Origin: Roseiconus lacunae
Lineage (GTDB): Bacteria > Planctomycetota > Planctomycetia > Pirellulales > Pirellulaceae
Assembly (NCBI RefSeq): GCF_008312935.1
Contig: NZ_VSZO01000011.1
Coordinates: forward strand, 57,956-121,955
Direction: 5' to 3'
Length of the DNA: 64,000 nt
Shown here: positions 44,844-55,642 of the stretch, piece after piece
Layout of the letters: each line of letters opens with the position of its first letter
Position numbering within the stretch: position 1 is the first letter of the stretch
Position numbers and translations under genes: made by a program
The notes under the pieces: model-generated
Databases searched by the model: none
The model's input: the letters and a program-made list of their open reading frames with translations, nothing else
What the model was told of the DNA's origin: nothing

Positions 44844-47800
44844 ATGTCGATTGGCGAAACCAGCAACTACGATCGCATCAACGACTACGCTTCGGTTCGA
44901 ATTTCGTTGGCGCGGCCGCAGGACATCAAGAGTTGGTCGTTCGGCGAGGTCAAGAAACCCGAAACCATTAACTACCGTACCTACCGTCCTGAAAAAGACG
45001 GTTTGTTCTGCGAACGGATCTTTGGCCCCGAAAAAGACTGGGAATGCGCCTGCGGTAAATATCGCGGGATGAAGTACAAGGGGATGATCTGTGACCGCTG
45101 TGGCGTGAAAGTCACACACAGCCGCGTCCGCCGGAAACGCATGGGGCACATCGACCTCGCCGCGCCGGTCGTTCACATCTGGTTCTTCAAAGCGATGCCC
45201 TCGCGTTTGGGGAACCTGCTGAATATGAAGACCAGTTCGCTCGAAAAGGTCATCTATTTCCAGGACTACGTGGTCATCGATCCAGGTCAGACCGATCTGG
45301 AGCATCAGCAACTTCTGACCGAAGAAGAATTCCGCGCGGCCCGCGCCCAATACGGCGCCGGGACGTTCGAAGCCGACATGGGCGCCGAAGCGGTTCGCAA
45401 GCTGCTCAACCAATTGGACTTGGTTCAATTGTCTGAAAAGCTGCGTGTCGAGCTGGAAGAAACCGGCAGCAAGCAGAAGAAAAAAGACCTGACCAATCGT
45501 CTGAAAATCGTCGAAGCAATCCGCGATAGCGACAACCGTCCCGAGTGGATGGTTCTCGATGTGATCCCGGTCATTCCGCCCGATTTGCGCCCCTTGGTTC
45601 TTCTCGATAGCGGTAATTTCGCGACCAGCGATTTGAACGATTTGTATCGCCGGATCATCAACCGTAACAACCGACTTCGCAAACTGGTCGACTTGAACGC
45701 TCCGGAAGTGATTATCCGGAACGAGAAACGAATGTTGCAGCAATCGGTCGACGCGTTGTTCGACAACAACCGCTGCAAACGCCCTGTTCTGGGATCGTCA
45801 AACCGTCCGCTGAAATCGCTGACGGACATGATCAAGGGTAAGCAGGGGCGTTTCCGTGAGAACTTGCTCGGTAAACGAGTCGACTACTCGGCCCGATCGG
45901 TGATCGTTGTCGGTCCCCGCTTGAAGTTGCACCAGTGTGGTCTTCCGAAGAAGATCGCGTTGGAACTGTATCAACCGTTCATCATTCGGCGACTCAAAGA
46001 ACTCGGCCACGCCGATACGATCAAGTCGGCCAAGAAGATGCTCGAACGAAAGGACGAGGAAGTCTGGGACATTCTCGAGCAAGTGATCACCAATCACCCC
46101 GTTCTTCTCAACCGGGCTCCGACGTTGCACCGGATGGGGATCCAGGCGTTCGAGCCGACCTTGGTCGAAGGGAACGCGATCAACCTCCACCCGCTGGTTT
46201 GCAAAGGCTTCAATGCCGACTTCGACGGTGACCAGATGGCGGTCCACTTGCCGCTTTCGATCGAAGCTCAGGTCGAAGCGCATACGTTGATGATGAGTAC
46301 CAACAACGTCTTCGCACCGTCCAACGGTAAGCCAATTATGAGTCCTTCTCAGGACATCGTGATGGGTTGCTACTACATGACGTGTGAACTTCCCAATCGT
46401 CGCGGCGAAGGGATGACCTTTAGCGGTTACCAGGAAGTCGAGTTTGCTTACGCACAAGGCACGGTCGACTTGCACGCCCGGATCAAAATGCGTTTGCCGC
46501 GTCACCAACGACTGAAGACCGAAAACAACGACGGCAAATACGGCGAGATTATCGAGACCACCCCGGGACGCGTTCGCTTCAACGAAATGCTTCCCGACGG
46601 AATGGATTATTACAACCGCGCGATGCGTAGTGGTGACTTGGCCGGTGTGATTAGCGACTGTTATCAGCGACTAGGACGCCGCCAAACGATTCACCTGCTT
46701 GACGACATGATGCAGATGGGCTTCCGCGAGTCCACTCGCAGCGGATTGTCGTTCGGTACCGATGACTTGGTGACCCCCGATTCGAAGACGAACTACATCA
46801 CCGATGCCGAAAAAGAGGTCATGCGTCTGAAGAAGGACTATGACCGCGGTTTGATGGGTAACGACGAACGTTACCAGATGGTGCTCGATGAATGGACTAA
46901 AGCTCGTGAATTGATCACCACCGACATGATGACGGCGATGGAGAACGACACCCGAAAGGGTGCTTGGTACATCAACCCCGTCTTCTTGATGAGTCACTCG
47001 GGTGCTCGGGGCGGTATCGCCCAGATTCGTCAGTTGGCCGGGATGCGTGGTCTGATGGCTAAGCCTACCGGTGAAATCATCGAGACACCGATCAAGGCGA
47101 ACTTCCGTGAGGGATTGTCGGTACTGGAATACTTCAGTTCGACGCACGGGGCTCGAAAGGGTCTGGCCGATACGGCACTGAAGACGGCTGACAGTGGTTA
47201 CTTGACCCGAAAACTTGCCGACGTCGCACAGAACGTGGTCATCACCATGGATGATTGTGAAACGACGCAAGGGATTACCAAGGGCGTTGTCTACCGCGGG
47301 GAAAAGGTCGAAGTTCGTTTGGTGGACTCGATCAACGGTCGGGTCAGTCGCAAGTCGATCGTCAACCCGGTGACCGACGAAGTGATCGTTTCGGAGAACG
47401 AAATGATCACTCCCGAAATCGCTCGCAAGATCGAGCAGATGGGCTTGGAAAAACTGCAGGTTCGTTCGCCGATGACCTGCGACGCACCCCTCGGTGTTTG
47501 CCGCCGTTGTTACGGCATGGACATGTCGACCGGTGCGATGGTCGAAGAAGGCATGGCCGTCGGTATCATCGCCGCCCAGTCGATCGGGGAACCTGGAACG
47601 CAGCTGACGATGCGGACCTTCCACATCGGTGGTTCGGTCAGTAAAGAAATGCAGCAGTCGGACATCAAGAGTAAGAAGGCCGGTGAGGTCCGTCTGACTC
47701 GGATTCGTGCGGTTGAAAACAAGGACGGACGCCTGGTCGTTCTGACTCGAAACGGCGAAATCGCCCTCGTCGACGATCGTGGCCGTGAGTTCGAAAGCTA

Positions 47801-49274
47801 CCCGATCCCGACCGGTTCGATCCTGCTGGTCGAAGACGGCCAACAGGTCAAGCCTGGCGAGACCCTTTGCGAATGGAACCCCTATTCGGTGCCGATCCTT
47901 TCGGAAGTTTCCGGTAAGGTCCGCTTCGAAGACATCGTCGAAGGCGAAACCGTCCGAAGTGAACGGGAAGCTTCCGGTAAAAACCGTTTGGTCGTCGTCG
48001 ATCACAAAGGTGATTTGCACCCACAAATCGTCGTCGAGGACAACACCGGAAAAGCACTCAATGTGCAGTTCCTTCCCGAACGTGCGACTATCTCGGTCAC
48101 CGATGGCCAAGAGATCAAACCCGGTACGGTCCTCGCCGAAATCCCGCGTGACAGCGGTGGTGTCTCGGATATCACCGGTGGTCTGCCGCGAGTCACGGAG
48201 ATCTTCGAAGCTCGAAAGCCTAAGGATCCTGCGATCATCGCCGAAATCGACGGCGAAGTTGAAATCCTGCCAGAGAAGAAGCGTGGTAAGACGACCGTCC
48301 TCGTCCGTAGCGAATCGGGGATCGAACGTGAGCACATGATCCCAACCGGGAAGCACTTTTTGGTGCATACCGGCGATATCGTCCGAGCCGGACAGTCGCT
48401 CGTCGACGGACCATTGGTTCCCCACGACATCTTGCGAGTCTCCGGTGAAGAAGCGGTCCAGCAATACCTGCTTCATGAAATTCAGCAGGTCTATCAGGCC
48501 CAGAAGGTTGAGATCAACGATAAGCATTGTGAAATCATCATCGCGCGTATGTTGCGGAAGGTGAAAGTCGAATCGCCCGGCGATACAAACTTGTTGCCTG
48601 GGTTAGTCATCGACCGCTTCCAGTTCCGTCATGCCAACCAAGAGTTGACCAAGTGCATGAAGGTGGCAGAGGCTGGTGATAGTGATTACACCGAAGGCGT
48701 GATCATTCCGAAGGACTTGTTCGAAGAAACGAACGCCAAGATCGAAGCCGAAGGTGGAACCCCGATGAAGGGCAAACGCCCGAAGAAGGCGACCGCCAGT
48801 ACCCAATTGCTGGGGATCACCAAGGCGGCCGTTCAATCGAACTCGTTTATCTCTGCGGCGTCTTTCCAAGAAACCACCAAGGTTTTGACCGAAGCTGCAC
48901 TTGCCGGCAAAGTCGACAAGTTGGTCGGTTTGAAGGAAAACGTTATTCTGGGACACCTGATTCCAGCCGGTACCGGTTTCCGCGTCTTCCAAGAATCGGA
49001 AGTCAACTACCGAACCGAAATCGGGCTCGAAGGCGAAGCGATTGCGGCGAGCACGTTGGACGAAGAGTTCCCGTTGCTTCGCAATGACGGTGGGGCTGGC
49101 GCCGCGGCACCTGTCGAAGCGACCCGGCCGATGGAAGCACCCGGAGCGATGGAGTCTCCCAGCCAAGCCGATCAGGAAATGACGCGGCTGCTTGGCGGAG
49201 CGAACCCGACGCTTGCCGATACCGGCGAGCAGCCTCCGACGATCGGTGGTGATTCCGGCCCGCTGGGCGAATAA
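44844..49274 (+). CDS. rpoC: RNA polymerase beta' subunit
   Basis: The 1476-residue product is the beta' subunit of RNA polymerase. The N-terminal zinc finger has C68, C70, C83 and C86. The catalytic [12 protein letters not shown], which binds the active-site magnesium, lies at 457-468. Later segments include [20 protein letters not shown], and [14 protein letters not shown]. From about residue 1415 a low-complexity tail rich in Pro, Ala, Glu and Gly extends the protein beyond usual lengths. An AAAGG sequence lies about 10 nt before the ATG. It is followed by a strong intrinsic terminator at 49308. Confidence 0.98.
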   Translation: MSIGETSNYDRINDYASVRISLARPQDIKSWSFGEVKKPETINYRTYRPEKDGLFCERIFGPEKDWECACGKYRGMKYKGMICDRCGVKVTHSRVRRKRMGHIDLAAPVVHIWFFKAMPSRLGNLLNMKTSSLEKVIYFQDYVVIDPGQTDLEHQQLLTEEEFRAARAQYGAGTFEADMGAEAVRKLLNQLDLVQLSEKLRVELEETGSKQKKKDLTNRLKIVEAIRDSDNRPEWMVLDVIPVIPPDLRPLVLLDSGNFATSDLNDLYRRIINRNNRLRKLVDLNAPEVIIRNEKRMLQQSVDALFDNNRCKRPVLGSSNRPLKSLTDMIKGKQGRFRENLLGKRVDYSARSVIVVGPRLKLHQCGLPKKIALELYQPFIIRRLKELGHADTIKSAKKMLERKDEEVWDILEQVITNHPVLLNRAPTLHRMGIQAFEPTLVEGNAINLHPLVCKGFNADFDGDQMAVHLPLSIEAQVEAHTLMMSTNNVFAPSNGKPIMSPSQDIVMGCYYMTCELPNRRGEGMTFSGYQEVEFAYAQGTVDLHARIKMRLPRHQRLKTENNDGKYGEIIETTPGRVRFNEMLPDGMDYYNRAMRSGDLAGVISDCYQRLGRRQTIHLLDDMMQMGFRESTRSGLSFGTDDLVTPDSKTNYITDAEKEVMRLKKDYDRGLMGNDERYQMVLDEWTKARELITTDMMTAMENDTRKGAWYINPVFLMSHSGARGGIAQIRQLAGMRGLMAKPTGEIIETPIKANFREGLSVLEYFSSTHGARKGLADTALKTADSGYLTRKLADVAQNVVITMDDCETTQGITKGVVYRGEKVEVRLVDSINGRVSRKSIVNPVTDEVIVSENEMITPEIARKIEQMGLEKLQVRSPMTCDAPLGVCRRCYGMDMSTGAMVEEGMAVGIIAAQSIGEPGTQLTMRTFHIGGSVSKEMQQSDIKSKKAGEVRLTRIRAVENKDGRLVVLTRNGEIALVDDRGREFESYPIPTGSILLVEDGQQVKPGETLCEWNPYSVPILSEVSGKVRFEDIVEGETVRSEREASGKNRLVVVDHKGDLHPQIVVEDNTGKALNVQFLPERATISVTDGQEIKPGTVLAEIPRDSGGVSDITGGLPRVTEIFEARKPKDPAIIAEIDGEVEILPEKKRGKTTVLVRSESGIEREHMIPTGKHFLVHTGDIVRAGQSLVDGPLVPHDILRVSGEEAVQQYLLHEIQQVYQAQKVEINDKHCEIIIARMLRKVKVESPGDTNLLPGLVIDRFQFRHANQELTKCMKVAEAGDSDYTEGVIIPKDLFEETNAKIEAEGGTPMKGKRPKKATASTQLLGITKAAVQSNSFISAASFQETTKVLTEAALAGKVDKLVGLKENVILGHLIPAGTGFRVFQESEVNYRTEIGLEGEAIAASTLDEEFPLLRNDGGAGAAAPVEATRPMEAPGAMESPSQADQEMTRLLGGANPTLADTGEQPPTIGGDSGPLGE

Positions 49275-49307
49275 ATCGATTTCCCTTTGAATCGACGATG
49301 AACCAAG

Positions 49308-49348
49308 CAATTCCCGTTTGTGCACCGCACAGCGGGAATTGTTTTTTT
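49308..49348 (+). terminator. Intrinsic terminator after rpoC
   Basis: CAATTCCCG (49308-49316) pairs perfectly with CGGGAATTG (49333-49341), with an inner TGTG/CACA pairing in the loop, and is followed by seven T residues (49342-49348). It lies 33 nt after the rpoC stop, so it ends the rpoBC transcript. Confidence 0.93.
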
Positions 49349-49466
49349 ACCAAGGTCGCCGCATCGGTCGGTCTATGTGAACTGACTTTGCCATCGATGG
49401 TTCTTGATCCTTGTTGACGACCGCTACAATGAAGGGTGTATCCCCGCCTTCTTACAGGACACTTCC

Positions 49467-50627
49467 GTGAGTTTGTCTTCGCTGCCAACCGCCGCCAAAG
49501 ATCCCTACGCAAACGCCAAGCACGCGCTGGCCGATTACAAGTCGATGCCGTCTGAGTTGTTGATCCAACGAATCACGGCGGTGCGCGAAGAAATGGGTGA
49601 TTCGCTGTTAATCCTCGGTCACCACTACCAGCAGGATGAGGTCGTCGAGCATACGGATTTGCGGGGAGACAGCTATCAACTTTCGCAAATGGCTGCCGAA
49701 AGTGATTCCTGTCGATCGATCGTGTTCTGCGGTGTGCACTTTATGGCAGAAACAGCAGACATCTTGGCCAATCGACCGGAAAAACTGCAACAGCGTGGTG
49801 AGCGGGTCCGCGTCGTGCTTCCCGACATGGCGGCGGGTTGTTCGATGGCTGATATGGCCGCGATCAATCAAGTCGAAGCGGCCTGGCAAGACATGTCCGA
49901 GATCATCGACACCGATCGTGTGATTCCGGTGACCTACATCAATAGTGCCGCCAGCCTAAAAGCGTTTTGTGGACGCAACGGAGGCATTGTCTGCACCAGC
50001 AGCAATGCCCAAGCGGTACTGGAATGGGCATTCGAACGCGGTGATCGCGTCTTCTTTTTTCCCGACCAACACCTTGGGCGAAACACTTCGCTCAAGATGG
50101 GCATCACCGAAGAGCAAATGCCGGTTTGGGATCCGTATGAACTTGATCTGGGCGGTAATGACGAAGCCGCGATTGAAAACAGCAAAGTGATTCTCTGGAA
50201 AGGACACTGCAGTGTCCACCAAATGTTTCGCCCGGAACATGTTGATCTGTTCCGCAAGCAGCACCCGGGAATCAAGATCTTGGTTCACCCGGAATGTCCA
50301 CGTGATGTCAATGACATTGCCGATCTAAGCGGAAGCACCGGCTTCATCATCAAAGCGGTTCGTGAAGCAGAGCCGGGGACCAAGTGGGCGATCGGGACTG
50401 AACTGCATCTGGTCAATCGGTTGAAGGCTGAGCACCCCGAACAGGAGATCCACTTTTTAAGCCCTGTTGTTTGCATGTGCGCGACGATGTATCGGATCGA
50501 CCTGCCACACCTTTGCTGGTCACTGGAGAACCTACGTGATGGGACGCCGGTGAATACCATTTCGGTCGACGAGGAAGTCTCGAAGTGGAGCTTGGTTGCG
50601 CTCGAACGGATGTTGGCGGTCAAATAA
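49467..50627 (+). CDS. nadA: Quinolinate synthase
   Basis: The GTG at 49467 is preferred because AGGA lies 7 nt upstream (49456-49459). A TTG at 49404 in the same frame has less support. The 386-residue product is quinolinate synthase, which condenses iminoaspartate with dihydroxyacetone phosphate for NAD synthesis. The [4Fe-4S] cysteines are C88 in FCGVHF, C176 in GIVCTSS and C277 in HPECPRD, and the substrate segments ILGHHYQQDEV and GDSYQLSQMAA are present. No nadB or nadC is adjacent. It lies after the rpoC terminator and has its own promoter, presumably. Confidence 0.95.
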   Translation: MSLSSLPTAAKDPYANAKHALADYKSMPSELLIQRITAVREEMGDSLLILGHHYQQDEVVEHTDLRGDSYQLSQMAAESDSCRSIVFCGVHFMAETADILANRPEKLQQRGERVRVVLPDMAAGCSMADMAAINQVEAAWQDMSEIIDTDRVIPVTYINSAASLKAFCGRNGGIVCTSSNAQAVLEWAFERGDRVFFFPDQHLGRNTSLKMGITEEQMPVWDPYELDLGGNDEAAIENSKVILWKGHCSVHQMFRPEHVDLFRKQHPGIKILVHPECPRDVNDIADLSGSTGFIIKAVREAEPGTKWAIGTELHLVNRLKAEHPEQEIHFLSPVVCMCATMYRIDLPHLCWSLENLRDGTPVNTISVDEEVSKWSLVALERMLAVK

Positions 50628-50680
50628 AAGACCTCAAAGTTCGTCCGTGTTCGCGTTGCTACCTTGCCTATCACAAAACC

Positions 50681-53599
50681 GTGTCGACTACGAAAACCAA
50701 ACGACGAACCCCTTCAGCAACGGCAAAGATTTCGATCCGAGGTTGCCGTGTTCACAACCTCAAGGGTGTCGACGTCGATCTGCCCCGTGGAAAGCTGATT
50801 GCGTTTTGCGGTTTGTCAGGCAGCGGCAAAACTTCATTAGCGCTCGACACGCTCTACGCCGAAGGCCAACGAAGTTACATCGAGAGCTTTTCGGCTTACA
50901 CGCGACAGTTCCTCCAGCGTCTCGATAAGCCGGATTGCGATTCGATTGATGGGATCCCTCCCGCGGTCGCGGTGACTCGTGCCGGTGGATCGAAAACGAA
51001 TCGTAGCACGGTCGCAACCGCCACCGAAATCGCCGATCACCTGCGTCTACTGTTCGCAAAAAGCGCGACACTGTACTGCACCGGTTGTGGTAAGCCCGTC
51101 ACCGCTGATGACCCCGCAAGTGCTGCCGAAGAGTTACACGGTAAGGGCGTTCGCGCGATGATCGGTTTTCCAATCTGGCTTCCCGATCGAACGTCCGGCG
51201 GCGAGATTTTGCTCGGGCTTCAGCAAGACGGCTTCGTGCGGATCATTGTCGACGGGGAGTCATTCCATCTGTCGGATTCTGATCGATCGTCTCTGGCAAA
51301 AAAAATCCCACGTAAAGGCACTGAGTGCATCGTCATCGTCGATCGGGTTTCTGCGGACAGCGATCTCGAACGGCTGACCGAATCAATCGAAACGGCGATG
51401 GGGGAAGGTCATGGTCGCGCGGTGATTTTGACTGAGTTCGGCGAAGCGGGCGAAGACAGCGCGACGCAATCCGACGGCGCTGATGTTGTTCGTGAAAGGC
51501 CGAGCGGATTTGGCAGGTTTCTCGTCGTCGATGGACGACCATTTCAGCGATCGATCATCAGTGATCAACGTCGATGTGATGATTGCGATCTCGACTACCC
51601 CGATCCTGTCCCGCGTTTGTTCAATTTCAACAATCCACTTGGGGCTTGTGAGAAATGCGAGGGTTTCGGGGAACTCGTCGACTTTGATATGGACTTGGTC
51701 GTCCCGGACAAATCGGTCTCAATCGCCGACGGGGCGATCGCTCCTTGGAATACTCCGGCTTATTCGCACGAACTTGACGAACTGCTTGCCTTGGCAGACG
51801 ACTATGGCATCCCGGTAGATGTTCCATTTTCAAAGCTCAAGAAGAAGCAACTTCGGTTAATAAAGCAAGGCGTTCCGGAGCGAAAGTTTGGTGGGCTTGA
51901 AGGCTTCTTCGCGTGGCTCGAACGCAAGAAGTACAAAATGCACGTCCGCGTTTTTGCATCTCGGTACCGTAGCTATCGCCTCTGCGATCAGTGCGACGGA
52001 AAACGCTTCAAGCCGACGGCGTTGGCGTATCGGATTGGCGATCGATCGATCGCCGACATGTTGTCGATGTGTGCGAGCGAAGTGGCCGAGTTCTTTCAGT
52101 CGACGCCTCTGCCGCCAAAACAGCAGGCGATCGCCAAAGAACCGATGCGTCAAATCGATGATCGAATCGGCTACTTGCGATCAGTCGGTCTGGGCTATTT
52201 AGAGCTCGACCGCCCGCTTCGAACTTTGTCGGGCGGAGAAACGCAGCGAGTGGCGTTGACGAGTGCGCTTGGTGGCGATTTGGTCAATATGTTGTATGTG
52301 CTCGATGAACCCACCGCCGGGTTACATCCGGTTGATGTGGAGGCATTGGTCGATTGTGTGCGGCAGTTGTGCGATCGCGGTAACACTGTGATCGTCGTTG
52401 AGCACAACGACGTCATGATTCGGCAGGCTGATCATGTCGTCGAAATCGGGCCCGGTGCGGGGGCAAGAGGTGGTGAGATTGTCTTTGAAGGTTCGCCAAA
52501 GCAGTTGCTCAAATCAGACAGCTTGACCGGCGAATATCTCGTGGGAGCACGTGGCGCGACACTCAGGACACACCAACCGCGAGAACCACAGGGGCAGATA
52601 CTCTTGAAGGGGGCATCGGGACACAACCTTCGCGATGTTGATGTCGAGATTCCTCTGGGGGTGCTCTGTGTCGTCACCGGCGTCTCTGGCAGCGGTAAAA
52701 GCTCGCTCGTTCAAGACACATTGCTGGCCGCAGTGCAGCAGCGGAAACTCGGACAGGCGGTCAAGCCGCTACCTTATCAATCCATCACTGGCCTAGGGCA
52801 AATCCAAGATTGTGTCGCCGTCGATCAATCGCCGATCAGTCGGTCACCGAGAAGCTGTCCGGTCACATTTTTGAAGGCCTTTGATCCGATTCGAAAGGTC
52901 TTTGCCGAAAGCCCAGAAGCAATAGCACGCGGCCTGACGCCAAGCCATTTCACATTCAATAGTGCCAAGGGACAGTGTCCCGCGTGTGAGGGCGCCGGTG
53001 TTCAGCAGATTGACATGCAGTTCTTGGCGGACGTTTCGATGCAATGTCCAGAGTGCCGTGGCACACGCTACCGAGATGATATTTTGAAAGTCCGTTATCG
53101 AGATCGCACGATCGCGGACGTCTTGGCGATGACGGCGCTCGAGGCCTACGAATTCTTTCGTGGTGCGGCCAAAGTGCAGGCAAAGTTGAAACGCATGATC
53201 GACGTCGGCATCGGGTATCTGCCACTTGGACAAGCCGCGACGACGTTGTCAAGCGGCGAAGGTCAACGGTTGAAGCTCGCCGCGTTTTTAGCTTCGGCCA
53301 GCCGTAAACGCACGCTGTTTATCATGGACGAACCGACCACAGGCCTGCACTTTGACGATTTGGTTCGTTTAGTCGACTGCTTTGACGCACTCATTGCCGA
53401 CGGGCATTCGCTATTGGTCGTTGAACATAATCCGCTCTTGATGTTGTCGGCGGATTACCTGATCGATATGGGACCGGGGGCAGGCAAAGACGGCGGCCAA
53501 GTGGTCGCCGTCGGTACTCCCGATCAATTGAAGCAGAACCCCGATAGCCAGACGGGACGAGTCCTCGCATCGTCCGAATTCGCTTCTTCACCTCAGTGA
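50681..53599 (+). CDS. uvrA: UvrA-type excinuclease ATPase with altered second signature
   Basis: The frame is open from a GTG at 50585 that overlaps nadA; the GTG at 50681 gives 972 residues and places the family start a few residues in, so it is preferred. It has two ABC modules: Walker A GLSGSGKT (44-51) and GVSGSGKS (about 667-674), zinc fingers CDDCDLDYPDP...CEKCEG and CPACEGAG...CPECRG, and the RSTVATATEI segment. The first signature is LSGGETQ (516-522), but the second is LSSGEGQ (856-862) in place of LSGGEAQ. UvrA finds DNA lesions with UvrB. The changes and this position next to nadA suggest a paralogue; a separate canonical uvrA cannot be tested here. Confidence 0.85.
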   Translation: MSTTKTKRRTPSATAKISIRGCRVHNLKGVDVDLPRGKLIAFCGLSGSGKTSLALDTLYAEGQRSYIESFSAYTRQFLQRLDKPDCDSIDGIPPAVAVTRAGGSKTNRSTVATATEIADHLRLLFAKSATLYCTGCGKPVTADDPASAAEELHGKGVRAMIGFPIWLPDRTSGGEILLGLQQDGFVRIIVDGESFHLSDSDRSSLAKKIPRKGTECIVIVDRVSADSDLERLTESIETAMGEGHGRAVILTEFGEAGEDSATQSDGADVVRERPSGFGRFLVVDGRPFQRSIISDQRRCDDCDLDYPDPVPRLFNFNNPLGACEKCEGFGELVDFDMDLVVPDKSVSIADGAIAPWNTPAYSHELDELLALADDYGIPVDVPFSKLKKKQLRLIKQGVPERKFGGLEGFFAWLERKKYKMHVRVFASRYRSYRLCDQCDGKRFKPTALAYRIGDRSIADMLSMCASEVAEFFQSTPLPPKQQAIAKEPMRQIDDRIGYLRSVGLGYLELDRPLRTLSGGETQRVALTSALGGDLVNMLYVLDEPTAGLHPVDVEALVDCVRQLCDRGNTVIVVEHNDVMIRQADHVVEIGPGAGARGGEIVFEGSPKQLLKSDSLTGEYLVGARGATLRTHQPREPQGQILLKGASGHNLRDVDVEIPLGVLCVVTGVSGSGKSSLVQDTLLAAVQQRKLGQAVKPLPYQSITGLGQIQDCVAVDQSPISRSPRSCPVTFLKAFDPIRKVFAESPEAIARGLTPSHFTFNSAKGQCPACEGAGVQQIDMQFLADVSMQCPECRGTRYRDDILKVRYRDRTIADVLAMTALEAYEFFRGAAKVQAKLKRMIDVGIGYLPLGQAATTLSSGEGQRLKLAAFLASASRKRTLFIMDEPTTGLHFDDLVRLVDCFDALIADGHSLLVVEHNPLLMLSADYLIDMGPGAGKDGGQVVAVGTPDQLKQNPDSQTGRVLASSEFASSPQ

Positions 53600-53621
53600 A
53601 TTGAAGCGTCCGCCGATCGTC

Positions 53622-53637
53622 GCTCGGCTCTCCGAGC
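53622..53637. terminator. Possible hairpin between convergent uvrA and deoC
   Basis: GCTCGG (53622-53627) pairs with CCGAGC (53632-53637) around a CTCT loop. It lies in the 79 nt between the facing stop codons of the UvrA-type gene and deoC. No T-tract follows, so terminator activity is uncertain. Confidence 0.3.
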
Positions 53638-53678
53638 CGTCAGCGGTTCGGGCGACGCGTTTAACTTAGAATACAGGA

Positions 53679-54404
53679 TCAGTATCCGCTGGGGTTGGCT
53701 GTGTCGCCGACGTTGATTTCAGGTAGGCCGAGGTTTTTGCGGACTTCGTCCATCATCGATTTGGTCCGGCTGGCCCCGACACGCGAGATTCCCAATTCGC
53801 GAACTTTGACCAATGTTTCGGCGTCGCGAACGCCGCCGGCAGCTTTCACTTGTACATGCTCGGCGGCATGTTTTCGCATGAGCGTGAGATCTTCGATCGT
53901 CGCGCCACCGGTTCCGTATCCGGTCGACGTTTTGACCCAGTCCGCATTAAGGTCGCTGCAGATTTCGCACAATTTGATTTTGTGACGATCTTCGAGGTAG
54001 CAATTCTCGAAGATCACTTTGACTTTCTGCCCCGCCGCGTGCACCGGCTCGATCACTGCCTTGATATCGGCGGTGACGTAGTCCCAGTCTTCGCTAAGTA
54101 CTTTGGAAATGTTAACCACCATGTCGAATTCTTGGCAGCCATCTTTGATCGCTTGTTCGGTTTCGGCGACCTTGATCGCGGTGGTGTGTCCGCCGTGGGG
54201 AAATCCGATCGTGGTTGAGGCTTGGACGGTGCTGCCGTCTAACAGTTCGGCACAGCGTTTCAAGTAGTAAGGCATGATGCAGACGCTTGCGACGTCGTAG
54301 GCCCGTGCCAATGCAATGCCTTCTTCGAGTGTTTGGTCGGTCATTGTTGGGTGCAACAATGAATGGTCGATCATCTTTGCTAGGTCTTCGTAGCTATGTG
54401 CCAT
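53679..54404 (-). CDS. deoC: Deoxyribose-phosphate aldolase
   Basis: The ATG at 54404 gives a 241-residue DeoC. An extension to 54509 has no family similarity. The protein is a TIM-barrel class I aldolase: IDHSLLHPT at the N-terminus, EFDMVVNIS with D94, the Schiff-base lysine K158 in VKTSTGYGTGGAT and K187 in VKAAGGV. It splits 2-deoxyribose 5-phosphate into acetaldehyde and glyceraldehyde 3-phosphate. It is the last gene of a run on the minus strand that includes a nucleoside hydrolase and a ribose-type ABC importer, so it probably handles deoxyribose from scavenged deoxynucleosides. Confidence 0.95.
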   Translation of the reverse strand: MAHSYEDLAKMIDHSLLHPTMTDQTLEEGIALARAYDVASVCIMPYYLKRCAELLDGSTVQASTTIGFPHGGHTTAIKVAETEQAIKDGCQEFDMVVNISKVLSEDWDYVTADIKAVIEPVHAAGQKVKVIFENCYLEDRHKIKLCEICSDLNADWVKTSTGYGTGGATIEDLTLMRKHAAEHVQVKAAGGVRDAETLVKVRELGISRVGASRTKSMMDEVRKNLGLPEINVGDTANPSGY

Positions 54405-54562
54405 CGGCTTGATCTCTCGATAAATTGAAAGAGGGGCGACTTGGGGGACAGCGACAAGTTTACCCGAGATCGCGTCTATCGCAGAGCGGGCAATTCCGGA
54501 CGTTAGCATCCATCGACTCTCTTGCCGGACGATCGAGTCCGACGTCGGGACTCGATACTGAA

Positions 54563-55642
54563 CTAGCGTGACCGTGGTGGCTGGCTGGAGAGGGTCCGTT
54601 GGGCTTCGATCACGCGAATCGCCTGCCGCGGTGTCATTGTCAACAATCGATCTCGGCCATTTCCATCGGGCGCAAATTCGGTGAAGCCTTCTTCATCGAC
54701 CGAGACGCGGCCTGGTTGTGACAGCCCAAAGTACTGGTCTTCAGGCCGAACCGCATGCAGCACGCTCGTTAAATCCCAAGTCGGGCGGTCATGGTTGGGG
54801 CCACTGTGCAGCAAGTAGGCTTCGCGCACGATGTGGTGTGGCACATAAGCGAAATCGCGCGCGATGCTCTCCCGCGGGTATGGGGCTTCTAAACCGATTC
54901 GGAATTCACTCCAGACCACCGGGACTTCGTCCGGTGAAAGCTTCGCAAAACGCTGCATCGCATCGATTCCGTTGATCACGTTTGCTTCGGGATGTCGATC
55001 TTTATTCATCACCGGTCCAAAACTGCCGGCCATGACGGAAATCAGTTTGCATTTCTTTCGAATCAAATCGACGCCGGACAGTGAACTGAATTCGTCGCCA
55101 TCGGTTTCCAACAGATCGGCAAGGTTGGTTGCCAAGCCGACTTGAATAATGACGACGCTGTGGTCTTCGCTAGCCGCCAGTACTTCGCGAAGCACATCAA
55201 CGGCGGGAGGGACGTCATCGCTGGATTCGACGTCATGGGGATAGCGAAGTTTTTGGCCGTCGGTTGCTTTACAAACCTTTAAATAGGCGCTCTTTCGACG
55301 TTGAGCATCGCGAGTCGCACCGATCGACAGGTCGCCTCGCCCGTAAAACGTATTGACCGCATCGACGAAAGGTGCGGCGAGCGGATTGACCTTGGAAATC
55401 GTCACGGCCTTCAATTCGCATTCACCGCGATCTTGCAATGCATGGAGCATCGCGAGCGCCAGGACGTCGTCACAATCGCCAGTGATGTCCGTATCGAAGA
55501 TCACCGGGACCGGAGTTGTTGATTGTGGTGCGAACAGCCCCTCTCGCAGATCTCGGTTGTCTTGTGCACTCCCGGTCACTGGCAACAAGACGATCGAACA
55601 CAGAAATACGGCGACGAACGGAGCGACGAGGCGTTGATACAT
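54563..55642 (-). CDS. Exported nucleoside hydrolase-like protein
   Basis: The 359-residue product has an N-terminal signal sequence (hydrophobic residues about 6-26) and the nucleoside hydrolase calcium site IFDTDITGDCDDVLAL, with D50, D52, D56, D58 and D59. A GLATNLADLL segment and a later WDLTSVLHAV block also match the family. Such enzymes cleave the N-glycosidic bond of nucleosides to give ribose or deoxyribose and a base. Export points to periplasmic action. Its start overlaps the stop of the permease gene as TGATG, and deoC follows after 158 nt, so it belongs to the pentose salvage operon. Confidence 0.88.
   Translation of the reverse strand: MYQRLVAPFVAVFLCSIVLLPVTGSAQDNRDLREGLFAPQSTTPVPVIFDTDITGDCDDVLALAMLHALQDRGECELKAVTISKVNPLAAPFVDAVNTFYGRGDLSIGATRDAQRRKSAYLKVCKATDGQKLRYPHDVESSDDVPPAVDVLREVLAASEDHSVVIIQVGLATNLADLLETDGDEFSSLSGVDLIRKKCKLISVMAGSFGPVMNKDRHPEANVINGIDAMQRFAKLSPDEVPVVWSEFRIGLEAPYPRESIARDFAYVPHHIVREAYLLHSGPNHDRPTWDLTSVLHAVRPEDQYFGLSQPGRVSVDEEGFTEFAPDGNGRDRLLTMTPRQAIRVIEAQRTLSSQPPRSR

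Noticed and set aside
46671..48527. A 618-codon open frame antisense to rpoC
   Set aside because: It lies wholly within rpoC on the other strand, is explained by codon bias in a GC-rich gene, and has no recognisable domain.
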